DNA from: Fibrobacter succinogenes
GTDB taxonomy: Bacteria; Fibrobacterota; Fibrobacteria; Fibrobacterales; Fibrobacteraceae
Assembly: GCA_902781185.1 (NCBI GenBank)
Contig: CACZII010000001.1
Coordinates: forward strand, 1 to 37,133
DNA: 37,133 nt
Direction of reading: 5' to 3'
Shown piece after piece: positions 6,669 to 14,326 of the stretch. Numbering within the stretch: the first letter of the stretch is position 1; each line of letters begins with the position of its first letter. The translations under genes were made by a program, and so were the position numbers. The notes below the pieces were generated by a model. It was not told the DNA's origin and did not search any database. It saw nothing but the letters and a program-made list of their open reading frames with translations.

Positions 6669-9140
6669 GTGTTTTTGATGAGAACCCATAGTCTCCTGTG
6701 GGCCGTTTTGGTGTTTGCCTTGACGGTCCTGTTTCTCCCTGCCTTCGGCCAGGAGATGACCCGTTTTGAATTGGAAGAACGGGTCCAGGAAGAGGAAAAG
6801 GACACTACCGAAGTAAACTGGATGAACGACACTTCCGGTGTGGATACCATTGAGTACCGTGCCGTGGACCTGGTTTACGATGTGGACAAGTCCACTTTCA
6901 ACTTGAACAATAGTGCCCAGCTAAAGTATAGAACCGCAACCTTGGACGCGGATACCATATGGTTTGACCAGGAAAACAGCGTGTTGGCGGCAAGTGGCGA
7001 CCCCATTCTTCGGGAAACCAAGAATCCCTCCCTTTCGGGAATGCGCCTCAAGTATAACATGAAAAGCAGGATAGGTGAAATCTACTATGCCACCACCTAT
7101 CAGGATAACCAGCAGTTGAACGGCATGGAAGTCCGCAGGCTCCCTGACCAGCGAATCCAGATTGCCCGTGGAGACTTTAGTACCTGTAATGATTCCACTC
7201 ATCAGCATTTTTATTTCTATGGACGGCGCATGGTGGTAAAGCCCAAGGAAACCATTACTGCGCGTCCTGTGGTCTTGAATATTGCTGATGTTCCTGTGGC
7301 GGTACTTCCCATGATTGTAGCCCCCCTCAAGAGTGGACGTAAGTCGGGCCTCTTGACGCCCAAGTTTGGTGGTGACCAGGTACAGGGGTATTACATGAGC
7401 AACTTGGGATTCTACTATGCCCCGAATGATTATTGGGATGCCACGGTCAAGGGCGATATTATTGAAGGTGAAGAAGCTCGTTTTGAACGTTCCACCTTGA
7501 CGGGGGAGGTTCGCTACAAGTTGCGTTATGTGCTGGATGGAAACATTTCTTACACCAGCTATCTGGAAGAGTTCGACTTAGCCAATAGCGGCTATGACAT
7601 TCGATTTACTCACAACCAGAATTTGACTCCCGATGGCAAGCATACCTTGAGCGGTTCGGGATCCTTTGTTTCTAGCCAGAGTGTCCGTAAAGATAACGCC
7701 CTAGATGCCGAGACCATCCTGAATCAGCAGGCCAACGCCCAGATGACTTATTCGGGCAAGTTCGGCACTAACAAGAGCTTGACGGTGAAGGTTCGTCAGG
7801 ACCACAACCTGGTAACGGACATGATGCAGAGGGAAATACCCGATATCCAGTATCGCATGAGTGGCCCCTTGTTCAATTTTGACGTGGACGAAGATGAAGA
7901 GGCCTACGATGACCATTCCCTTGCCAGCTACCTGGAAAAATTCAACTATAGTTTCAATAACAGGTTTAACTACTATACCGTTAGGGCGCAGGATACCGTT
8001 AACGAGGTGGACACCACGGCCAAGTATGTAGGTTATACGGGAACCTATTCTCTCGATTACTCCATGAGAATGCTTCGAGTCATTAACCTTACTCCTCGAG
8101 CGACATTTACGGGTTTCTGGACAGGAACATCTTGGCGAAATCCGGAAGATTCCCTGATATACCGCAAGCGGTACATGAGTCTGGACCCAGAGCACGATAG
8201 CTATGGTGATGTGGCCTATAACCATAACTATAGCATTACGGCGGATACAAAGTTGTACGGAATCTGGGTGCCGGAAATAGGACGTTTTACCGGCGTTAGG
8301 CATGTTCTTTCTCCTAGTGTATCGTATACCTATGCTCCGGAAATGGATACGGTGAAGACTTTTGCGGCACACCCGTTATTGGGACAGACACCGTACCAGA
8401 TTGAACAGAAAACGGTGGGATTTGGTTTAAACAATGACTTTGATATCAAGTATCTGAAGGTTGTCGGCCGTGCAGCGGATACGACCAGGGAAGAAGGTTC
8501 GAGCGCCGTAGAGGACCAGTATGGAAACCGCCGCGTGCTTACGACGCGTCATAATGTGTCGTATAATTTTGCCGCCGATTCCCTGAACTTCTCGGATATT
8601 ACCTCTAGTTTTGGCTTGCAGGTGCTGCCGGATTACATGTTTACGGTCAATACACGCCACAGCGTTTATCATAAATTTTCTGATGACCCCAATAAGGTCC
8701 AGTATCCTGAATTGATTTACTGGGGTTACGAACTCGCCCGAGTGTTCCGTTGGAGCGGTAATTTTAACGGAGGACTTCCTTCCCAAATGAACAAGTACGA
8801 AATGCTCAAGTGGTCGTTCAGTTTCGATTACCGTTACACCTTCTCCAGTACCCGAGTGGCTAAGGACTTGTTCCAGGATAACATATCTCATTCTACCAGC
8901 ATTACGGCTACTTTCCAGCCCACGGTCAATTGGGAGATGAGCTATAGCACCCAGTATGATTACAACGAAGGTAAATTCGTAACTCACAGGTTTACCTTCA
9001 ACAGGACGCTCCACTGCTGGCAGTTGGATTTTACTTGGACGCCTACGGGCCCTGCCGCAGGTTGGAGCTTCTCCATCTACGTGCGCGACCTGCCCGATAT
9101 CAAGCTGAATGCAGGCAGCACGGATACCAAGCAGAATTAA
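6669..9140 (+). CDS. lptD: LPS-assembly outer-membrane protein LptD
   Basis: LptD forms the outer-membrane barrel that inserts lipopolysaccharide, with LptE. The 823-residue product has a signal peptide (cleavage after PAFG, residue 27). A periplasmic OstA/LptA-like beta-jellyroll domain follows at about residues 65-210 (for example LDADTIWFDQENSVLAASGD and MRLKYNMKSRIGEIYYATTY). A long Tyr/Asp-rich barrel domain follows, including the LptD hallmark LPMIVAPLKSGRKSGLLTPKF around residue 215 onward. No Shine-Dalgarno is seen before GTG 6669 or the alternative ATG 6678 (820 residues). It stands alone between the recF terminator and tRNA-Ala. Confidence 0.88.
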   Translation: MFLMRTHSLLWAVLVFALTVLFLPAFGQEMTRFELEERVQEEEKDTTEVNWMNDTSGVDTIEYRAVDLVYDVDKSTFNLNNSAQLKYRTATLDADTIWFDQENSVLAASGDPILRETKNPSLSGMRLKYNMKSRIGEIYYATTYQDNQQLNGMEVRRLPDQRIQIARGDFSTCNDSTHQHFYFYGRRMVVKPKETITARPVVLNIADVPVAVLPMIVAPLKSGRKSGLLTPKFGGDQVQGYYMSNLGFYYAPNDYWDATVKGDIIEGEEARFERSTLTGEVRYKLRYVLDGNISYTSYLEEFDLANSGYDIRFTHNQNLTPDGKHTLSGSGSFVSSQSVRKDNALDAETILNQQANAQMTYSGKFGTNKSLTVKVRQDHNLVTDMMQREIPDIQYRMSGPLFNFDVDEDEEAYDDHSLASYLEKFNYSFNNRFNYYTVRAQDTVNEVDTTAKYVGYTGTYSLDYSMRMLRVINLTPRATFTGFWTGTSWRNPEDSLIYRKRYMSLDPEHDSYGDVAYNHNYSITADTKLYGIWVPEIGRFTGVRHVLSPSVSYTYAPEMDTVKTFAAHPLLGQTPYQIEQKTVGFGLNNDFDIKYLKVVGRAADTTREEGSSAVEDQYGNRRVLTTRHNVSYNFAADSLNFSDITSSFGLQVLPDYMFTVNTRHSVYHKFSDDPNKVQYPELIYWGYELARVFRWSGNFNGGLPSQMNKYEMLKWSFSFDYRYTFSSTRVAKDLFQDNISHSTSITATFQPTVNWEMSYSTQYDYNEGKFVTHRFTFNRTLHCWQLDFTWTPTGPAAGWSFSIYVRDLPDIKLNAGSTDTKQN

Positions 9141-9161
9141 TCTTTTTAGGGAGAGTGACCG

Positions 9162-9192
9162 AAAAGAAAAGGACCCGCTTTGAAGCGAGTCC
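9162..9192 (-). terminator. Terminator of tRNA-Ala
   Basis: On the minus strand, GGACTCGC (9185-9192) pairs with GCGGGTCC (9171-9178; one G-T pair), followed by TTTTCTTTT (9162-9170). It begins 7 bp after the tRNA-Ala 3' end. Confidence 0.75.
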
Positions 9193-9198
9193 TTGGAG

Positions 9199-9271
9199 TG
9201 GAGCTAAGGAGAGTCGAACTCCTGACCTCCTGCATGCCATGCAGGCGCTCTACCAACTGAGCTATAACCCC
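9199..9271 (-). tRNA. tRNA-Ala (anticodon GGC)
   Basis: A 73-nt cloverleaf on the minus strand. The acceptor stem is GGGGTTA with TAGCTCC, the D arm AGCTCAGTTGGTAGAGC, and the anticodon stem CCTGC/GCAGG around loop ATGGCAT (anticodon GGC). The T arm contains GTTCGA and the discriminator is A. CCA is not encoded. A GATATTTG box lies 12 bp upstream and a terminator follows. Confidence 0.93.
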
Positions 9272-9282
9272 GAAAGGTTCAC

Positions 9283-9290
9283 CAAATATC
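9283..9290 (-). promoter_or_regulatory. Candidate promoter box (GATATTTG) for tRNA-Ala
   Basis: TTTTTTGATATTTG on the minus strand ends 11 bp before the mature tRNA 5' end. It keeps the T-tract and TTTG core of the FCB -7 element. Confidence 0.35.
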
Positions 9291-9353
9291 AAAAAATATG
9301 GGCGCCTTGTCAAGGGTAAAAGGAGAAAATTTTTAATTATTTGTTGTTTTTTC

Positions 9354-9361
9354 TATATTAT
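9354..9361 (+). promoter_or_regulatory. Candidate promoter box (TATATTAT) for the tol operon
   Basis: GTTTTTTCTATATTAT precedes tolQ by 27 bp and shows the T-tract plus TAnnTT pattern. GGAGG then lies at 9379-9383. Confidence 0.35.
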
Positions 9362-9388
9362 TTATGTTGATTCTATACGGAGGTTCTT

Positions 9389-10081
9389 TTGAACAATTCC
9401 ATTCCTTTGGTGCAAATGGTGTTGCAGTCCGATATTGCAACCATCGTAGTCCTTTGCATTTTGGCCATTATGTCCCTGGGTTCCTGGGGAATCATCATCG
9501 TCAAGTATATCACCTATCTCAAGAACAAGCATGCCAATGCCGAGTTCTTCCGCAAGTTCAATACGGTGACCCAGTTTGTGGAATTGCAGGAATTGTGTGA
9601 AATGGCCGAGGACAGTGCCCTGCGTAGACTTACCGCCGAAGTGCTGAAAGAGGCCTCCAAGTTCAGTAATTTCGTGAGTTACGACTCTATCCAGCACCGT
9701 GCATCTCTCCTGGAAGATACGATCCAGCGCTCTATCGAAGGCCTCCGCCTTACCGAAGATAAGTACCTGAGTTTCTTGGCTACAAGCTCTAACCTGGCTC
9801 CGTTCTTTGGCTTGTTGGGTACCGTGTGGGGAATCATGATTGCGTTTTTCCAGATCGGCCAGCATGGTTCCGCCGATTTGAGCGTGGTGGCTCCTGGTAT
9901 CGCCATGGCCCTGATTACTACGGTGGGAGGCCTTGTGGTGGCCATTCCTGCCTCTGCAGGCTACAACTACTTTACCAGCTGTAACGGCCAGAACGAAATC
10001 TCTTATTTCAACTTCGGTTCCCAGGTGCTCAGTTTGTTCAAGCGCGGAGACCTGCTTGCCCTTGAAGAAGTCGCGGGCTAG
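9389..10081 (+). CDS. tolQ: TolQ proton-channel subunit of the Tol-Pal system
   Basis: TolQ (MotA/TolQ/ExbB family) forms with TolR the inner-membrane proton channel that powers Tol-Pal outer-membrane constriction at division. The 230-residue product has three membrane segments, near residues 15-40, 130-155 and 165-195. The second and third contain the family's LAPFFGLLGTVWGI and APGIAMALITTVGGLVVAIP motifs. The start is TTG: GGAGG lies 5 bp upstream at 9379-9383, and there is no ATG in a suitable place. It is followed at 9 bp by tolR, then tolA, tolB, pal and a YbgF-like gene. Context favours TolQ over ExbB. Confidence 0.9.
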   Translation: MNNSIPLVQMVLQSDIATIVVLCILAIMSLGSWGIIIVKYITYLKNKHANAEFFRKFNTVTQFVELQELCEMAEDSALRRLTAEVLKEASKFSNFVSYDSIQHRASLLEDTIQRSIEGLRLTEDKYLSFLATSSNLAPFFGLLGTVWGIMIAFFQIGQHGSADLSVVAPGIAMALITTVGGLVVAIPASAGYNYFTSCNGQNEISYFNFGSQVLSLFKRGDLLALEEVAG

Positions 10082-10090
10082 GAGGCCTAG

Positions 10091-10498
10091 GTGAAGCGCA
10101 GCCGCGGAAAAGAACTAAAGCAGGAGATGAACCTGACGAACATGATTGATATCGTGTTCTCTATCTTGATTGTGTTCATCATTTCTGCGCCCCTCATGAG
10201 CCAGGGTGTCAAGGTGGACTTGCCCAAGGCCGAAGCCCCCACCATGGAGCAGGAAAAGCTCTTGAAAGTGTCCATCACCAAGGACGATGAAATCTATATC
10301 GCTGACATGATGGTGGATTTCGATAGTTTCAATAGCGTGTTTCAGTCCCTTTGGAATGGCGAGATGGCGGTGGTCATTAACTCCGACGAGTCTGTGCGCT
10401 ACGGCCTGGTGATGCAGGTAGTGACCCAGGTGCAGAAACTGGGCGTGACAAAACTTGGGTTCCTGACCATGAATCCCAAGGAAGCTCCGGGTAAATGA
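10091..10498 (+). CDS. tolR: TolR/ExbD proton-channel subunit
   Basis: A 135-residue single-span inner-membrane protein of the TolR/ExbD family. The N-terminal segment NLTNMIDIVFSILIVFIISA carries the conserved membrane aspartate (D20) thought to be protonated during energy transduction. The periplasmic part contains VKVDLPKAEAP and ends in LGVTKLGFLTMNP, typical of the family. The start is GTG 10091 with GGAGG at 10081-10085. It ends overlapping tolA by 4 bp (ATGA). Confidence 0.9.
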   Translation: MKRSRGKELKQEMNLTNMIDIVFSILIVFIISAPLMSQGVKVDLPKAEAPTMEQEKLLKVSITKDDEIYIADMMVDFDSFNSVFQSLWNGEMAVVINSDESVRYGLVMQVVTQVQKLGVTKLGFLTMNPKEAPGK

Positions 10499-11211
10499 AA
10501 AGAGTTCAGGAAAGGATACTGTACTTTGCTTCTGGCGTAGATTCTACGTTGCTGAAGATTATCGTATGTGCGGTAGTCTTTCATTTGGCCATTGTGGCCA
10601 TCTGTATCGCTTTCCACTACGTGAATGTGAAGCCTGAGCCGGAACCTATTCCCGTGTTCGAGATGGTTCAGGTGTCGCAGCCCAAGCCTCCTGCTCCGCC
10701 AAAGACTCAACCGCCTAAACCGAAGCATGAACCTCCGAAGCCCAAGGTCAACAAGAAGTTGCCGCCGGAGATAAAGCCCGAACCAGAGGAAAAGCCGGAG
10801 GAGGTCTACGAGGACCCGAAACCGCCCGAGCCTGAGCCGGAACCGGTGGATGATTTCCCGGTAGACGACATGGATTTGCCTGTGGCGTTGGAGTCCCCCA
10901 GCCTGGATCCTGTAGGTTCTGTGGATATGGACCCGCTGATGCAGGTTTACCTGGAACAGTTAAAGAAGATTATCATGGGTAATTTCAAACCGCCTAAGGA
11001 CCTGAAGGTGGGGCGCGATGCCAAGACCACGGTGCAGTTCACGGTGGACCGTTTCGGCAAGATTTCGGCGGTGATTCTCAAGAAGTCTTCGGGCAACAAG
11101 GCCTGGGACCACCTGTCGGTACGCGCAATCCAGATTTCCAAGGTGCCGGAGCTGCCCTTCAACTACCGCGCCCCGAATTTGGTGCTGAACTTCAATTTTA
11201 CACCTAACTGA
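10495..11211 (+). CDS. tolA: TolA/TonB-like energy-transducing protein
   Basis: A 238-residue protein with one N-terminal membrane anchor (about residues 19-42, IIVCAVVFHLAIVAICIAF). A long Pro/Glu/Lys-rich periplasmic spacer follows at about residues 46-115 (PPKP and PEPE runs). The C-terminal domain, from about residue 145, has the TonB/TolA fold pattern TTVQFTVDRFGKISAVILKK. The TolA role follows from position between tolR and tolB. The spacer is Pro-rich like TonB rather than the Ala/Lys helix of E. coli TolA, so TonB-type transduction remains possible. The start codon overlaps the tolR stop. Confidence 0.8.
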   Translation: MKRVQERILYFASGVDSTLLKIIVCAVVFHLAIVAICIAFHYVNVKPEPEPIPVFEMVQVSQPKPPAPPKTQPPKPKHEPPKPKVNKKLPPEIKPEPEEKPEEVYEDPKPPEPEPEPVDDFPVDDMDLPVALESPSLDPVGSVDMDPLMQVYLEQLKKIIMGNFKPPKDLKVGRDAKTTVQFTVDRFGKISAVILKKSSGNKAWDHLSVRAIQISKVPELPFNYRAPNLVLNFNFTPN

Positions 11212-11238
11212 TTTTGTATGTTATTGAAAGTAATTGAA

Positions 11239-11307
11239 CGTCATTCCGGCCTTGAGCCGGAATCAGGAATGGAAAAAACTAGATGGCGGTTCTAGCCCGC
11301 CATGACG
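11239..11307. repeat. Palindromic intergenic element A, bounded by CGTCAT/ATGACG
   Basis: A 69-bp element between tolA and tolB with terminal inverted repeats CGTCAT and ATGACG. It contains two hairpins: ATTCCGGC/GCCGGAAT (11243-11250 and 11256-11263) and ATGGCGG/CCGCCAT (11283-11289 and 11297-11303). It resembles the other dispersed palindromes of this window. It could act as an mRNA-stabilising or attenuating structure within the tol operon. Confidence 0.6.
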
Positions 11308-11343
11308 AATGATGTAAACGGCTGAATAATGTTTTTTGTTTTC

Positions 11344-11351
11344 TATAATTG
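11344..11351 (+). promoter_or_regulatory. Candidate internal promoter box (TATAATTG) before tolB
   Basis: GTTTTTTGTTTTCTATAATTG ends 17 bp before the tolB ATG and keeps the T-tract plus TAnnTTG pattern. It may start a separate tolB-pal-ybgF transcript. Confidence 0.35.
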
Positions 11352-11368
11352 AGAAAGAGTATTTTAGA

Positions 11369-12676
11369 ATGAGAGAAAATGTGACTAGGTTTGTTTGGGG
11401 ATTTGTACTTGCCTTGGTGTGCGTGGTACCGCAGGGCGCGTTTGCCTCTATCGATACCATTGCTGTCGATGTGGGAATTTCTGTTTTCAAGACCACGCCT
11501 ATAGGAATTGTTCCTTTTGAAGAGAAACCGGGAATCGACTGGATTGAGGAAAAGCCTCACCAGATTCTCACTCGCGATGCCAATCTTTCTGGACGCTTTG
11601 ATGTAATCGCTTCTGAAAAGTTTAACTTGGCCCTTTTTAGCCGTTCCAAGGCGAAACACTACATGACGGGGAAGGTGGAGCCCACAAGTGATGGCCGCCT
11701 TGCCGTTGACTGTTACCTGTATGTGTCCCAGAGCAAGGACTTGCTTTTGGGCGAACGCTACACGGTGCCCCAGAAGGAACTTCGCCGCGCGATGCACACC
11801 TTCTTTGACAAGGTGATATACCAGCTGTGGGGCGAGCGCGGCGTGGCTAGTACCCGCATTGCCTACGTCTCGAAAATTGACGGAGTCAAGCAGGTGGTGG
11901 TATCCGACTACGACGGATTCCATCGTTCCCAGATTACCAGGGATTCTACCATCAGCATGATGCCAGTGTGGACCCGGGGAAACAAGGGCCTGGTGTATGT
12001 GAATTTCAAGACCAATCGCCCGAGGCTTTACACCAAGAATTTCGGTAGGCCCGAAAAGCCCTTGTTTGAACAGTTTGACCAGACTTATAGTCCGGCGGTG
12101 AACCCTGTGAATGGGGAACTGCTTTTCTCGTCTTCTAAAGATGGCAAGACGGACTTGTACATCGGCAACATGGAGACAGGTAAGGCCCGCAAGTTTGCTT
12201 ACCTGAAGTCCAACCAGACCAGCCCCGCCTGGAGCCCGTACGCTACCGAAGTGCTGTTTACCAGTGACCGTGGTGGTGGACCCCAGATTTTTGTGATGGG
12301 CAAGGACGGAAGCGACCTGCGTCGCGTGACTTTTATGGGCCGCTATAACGAGCGTGCCAGCTGGTCGCCCGAAGGTGACCGCATTGCCTATACTTCCATG
12401 GATAACGGCAAGATGAACATTTACACCTGCGCCCTGGACGGCTCTGATATTGTGCAGCTCACCAATAACGCGGGTAACAACGAACACCCCACCTGGTCGC
12501 CGGACGGCAAGCTTATTGCCTTTGCCAGCAACCGGAGCGGGACCTACCAGATTTACATTATGCGCAAGGATGGAAGCAACGTCACCCGCATTACCCAGGC
12601 CGGCGAGAATACGGCGCCCACATGGTCCTGGTTCTACGACGAAAATAAACCACAACCTAAAGAAGGATCCAAATGA
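11369..12676 (+). CDS. tolB: Periplasmic beta-propeller protein TolB
   Basis: TolB is the periplasmic Tol-Pal component that binds Pal and TolA. The 435-residue product has a signal peptide (cleavage after GAFA, residue 26) and an N-terminal alpha/beta domain to about residue 170. The C-terminal propeller has repeated blades with TolB/WD40-like signatures: SPAWSPYATEVLFTSDRGGG, ASWSPEGDRIAYTS and PTWSPDGKLIAFASNRSG. ATG 11369 is preferred because the signal peptide then starts cleanly; an upstream in-frame start at 11336 would add 11 residues and swallow the promoter-like box. The stop overlaps the pal start (ATGA). Confidence 0.9.
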   Translation: MRENVTRFVWGFVLALVCVVPQGAFASIDTIAVDVGISVFKTTPIGIVPFEEKPGIDWIEEKPHQILTRDANLSGRFDVIASEKFNLALFSRSKAKHYMTGKVEPTSDGRLAVDCYLYVSQSKDLLLGERYTVPQKELRRAMHTFFDKVIYQLWGERGVASTRIAYVSKIDGVKQVVVSDYDGFHRSQITRDSTISMMPVWTRGNKGLVYVNFKTNRPRLYTKNFGRPEKPLFEQFDQTYSPAVNPVNGELLFSSSKDGKTDLYIGNMETGKARKFAYLKSNQTSPAWSPYATEVLFTSDRGGGPQIFVMGKDGSDLRRVTFMGRYNERASWSPEGDRIAYTSMDNGKMNIYTCALDGSDIVQLTNNAGNNEHPTWSPDGKLIAFASNRSGTYQIYIMRKDGSNVTRITQAGENTAPTWSWFYDENKPQPKEGSK

Positions 12677-13257
12677 AGAACATTGTCAAGATTGCCCTGA
12701 TTTCTAGCGCTGCCTGCCTTGCCCTGGTGGCATGTGCCAAGAAGCAACAGCCAGAGACGAACCCTGCCGCCGAGGCTGCACCCGCTGCTGAAGCCGCTCA
12801 GAGTGCAGAGCCTGCTATGACCCAGGCCCAGGCTGATTCCCTGGCCGCCGAACAGGCCCGTCTGGATGCAGAACGCCTGGAAGCGGAACGTGCCCGCTTG
12901 GAAGCGTTGATCAACCAGATCATGTCCGAAGACGTGTACTTTGACTTTGACCGCTCCGAACTTACCGAGAAGGCTAAGGAACTGCTGGCCCAGGTGGGTG
13001 AGTTGCTGCTGAAGGAACAGCGCTTCACTATTACCATCGAAGGCCACACCGATGCCCGCGGTACAGAAGACTACAACTTTACTTTAGGTGCAAAGCGCGC
13101 TATGAAGGTGAAGGAATTCCTGGCTGCCTATGGTATCGAGAACAGTCGTATGGAATCTGTGAGTTACGGTAAGGAAGCTCCGAAGGCCCAGGGTGAAACT
13201 GAAGAAGCCTATTCTCAGAACCGCCGTGCCAACTTCCGCGTAAACATCAAGCAGTAA
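12673..13257 (+). CDS. pal: Peptidoglycan-associated lipoprotein Pal
   Basis: Pal is an outer-membrane lipoprotein whose OmpA-like domain binds peptidoglycan. The 194-residue product has a lipobox ALVAC with the lipidated Cys at residue 21, and an Ala/Glu/Gln-rich linker to about residue 75. The OmpA C-terminal domain begins with VYFDFDRSELTEKAKELL and includes the binding motif TIEGHTDARGTEDYNFTLGA, ending in QNRRANFRV. Translation is coupled to tolB by a 4-bp overlap. Confidence 0.93.
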   Translation: MKNIVKIALISSAACLALVACAKKQQPETNPAAEAAPAAEAAQSAEPAMTQAQADSLAAEQARLDAERLEAERARLEALINQIMSEDVYFDFDRSELTEKAKELLAQVGELLLKEQRFTITIEGHTDARGTEDYNFTLGAKRAMKVKEFLAAYGIENSRMESVSYGKEAPKAQGETEEAYSQNRRANFRVNIKQ

Positions 13258-13286
13258 TTTATTAAGTCTTCGCAGGAGTCTGCGTC

Positions 13287-14207
13287 ATGAAAAAACTTGC
13301 TATTGGAATAGTATCGATTGCGTTTGCGCTTGTCGGGTGCTCCAAGATAACGATGCTCCGCACCGAAGAGATGAAGGCGGTGGGAACCGATGTGCAGAGT
13401 GGTGTACAGCAGGGTCTGGATTCTGCCGTGCTGAAACTTTCTGTACAGAATGATTCTCTGCGAGCTGAGATGGATAGCCTGAAGGCTGAACTGGATGCTT
13501 CGGCTCTGGTGCAGAAGCGCATGATGGCCGAGATTACCATGCTTTCGCGCCGGATGGGTGACGAGTCCGAAAGGAACGATTCCCGTCAGGAAGAAATCAT
13601 CTACCGTCTGGACATGTTGCTGGGTAAGAGCGACAAGATCCTGGCAAAGAAGGTAGTGGTGAGCGGCGCCCCGGCAGCTCCTATTTCCATGGATAGCCTG
13701 GAGCGTGAAGCGGAGAAACTGGTAGAGGCAGAAGCCATGTTCAACACGGCCCGTTCTGATTACCATCGTGGCGAATACAAGCTGGCCTACGCCGGATTCA
13801 AGCAGGTCTACGAGCAGATGAAGACTGGCGAACTGGGGGAAAATTCCCTTTACTGGATGGCGCTGTGCCTGATTGATGCCAACCAGGTGGAGAAGGCTAA
13901 GAAGGTGTTTACGAGCCTGGCTGATGCATTCCCCGAAGGCCAGAAGGTTTGTACCACCATGTTCAAGCTGGCCGCTATCTACAGTGCCGAAGGCAACATC
14001 GACATGCAGAAGCAGTACCTGCAGAAGATTCTCAACAGCAAGACCTGTTCTACCTCGGGCGAGTTCGAGCAGGCCGCAGAGATTTTGCAGGAGATTCTGG
14101 AGCAAGAGACACAGGCGGGCCCCAAGACCGCGGATCCTTCTAGCGGGCCCGAGGCTGCAGCTCCTGCTACGGAAACCCAGCCTGCCACCGAGAAGCCGAC
14201 GCCATAG
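13287..14207 (+). CDS. YbgF/CpoB-like TPR lipoprotein of the Tol-Pal operon
   Basis: A 306-residue protein with a lipobox ALVGC (Cys18), so it is a lipoprotein, unlike the soluble E. coli CpoB. A coiled-coil-prone segment lies at about residues 40-105 (SLRAEMDSLKAELDAS and similar). A TPR-like C-terminal domain follows from about residue 145 (YHRGEYKLAYAGFKQVYEQM, SLYWMALCLIDANQVEKAKK). The tail is Pro/Ala/Thr-rich. CpoB coordinates peptidoglycan synthesis with Tol-driven constriction in E. coli; that role is inferred here from position after pal and from the coiled-coil plus TPR layout. It starts 29 bp after pal and ends the operon. Confidence 0.8.
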   Translation: MKKLAIGIVSIAFALVGCSKITMLRTEEMKAVGTDVQSGVQQGLDSAVLKLSVQNDSLRAEMDSLKAELDASALVQKRMMAEITMLSRRMGDESERNDSRQEEIIYRLDMLLGKSDKILAKKVVVSGAPAAPISMDSLEREAEKLVEAEAMFNTARSDYHRGEYKLAYAGFKQVYEQMKTGELGENSLYWMALCLIDANQVEKAKKVFTSLADAFPEGQKVCTTMFKLAAIYSAEGNIDMQKQYLQKILNSKTCSTSGEFEQAAEILQEILEQETQAGPKTADPSSGPEAAAPATETQPATEKPTP

Positions 14208-14213
14208 GCCTAA

Positions 14214-14260
14214 CGTCATCCTCGCCCCGGATCAAATCCGGGGTAAACTCTAGCGAGGAT
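14214..14260. repeat. Palindromic intergenic element B
   Basis: Starts CGTCATCCTCG. The outer stem is ATCCTCGC (14218-14225) with GCGAGGAT (14253-14260); the inner stem is CCCCGGAT (14225-14232) with ATCCGGGG (14236-14243). It is plainly homologous to element D on the minus strand (22261-22306), sharing GTCATCC.CG, a central palindrome and TAAACTC.AGCG. It lies directly after the tol operon. Confidence 0.75.
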
Positions 14261-14273
14261 CCATATATGCTGT

Positions 14274-14302
14274 AGAAAAAAAGGCGAGTCATCCGACTCG
14301 CC
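14274..14302 (-). terminator. Terminator of the 14327-15421 barrel gene, possibly bidirectional
   Basis: A perfect stem, GGCGAGTC (14283-14290) and GACTCGCC (14295-14302), loop ATCC. On the minus strand it is followed by seven T. The plus side has CTTTCGTTTT, so it could also stop transcripts leaving the tol operon. Confidence 0.8.
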
Positions 14303-14326
14303 CTTTCGTTTTCCACTAAACCTTGA

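Noticed and set aside
9035-9319. A small plus-strand frame across the lptD end and tRNA-Ala
   Set aside because: It overlaps lptD in another frame and runs through the antisense of a clear tRNA; no start signal.
11279-12655. A 458-codon frame antisense to tolB
   Set aside because: Shadow of TolB, which has a signal peptide and propeller repeats on the plus strand.
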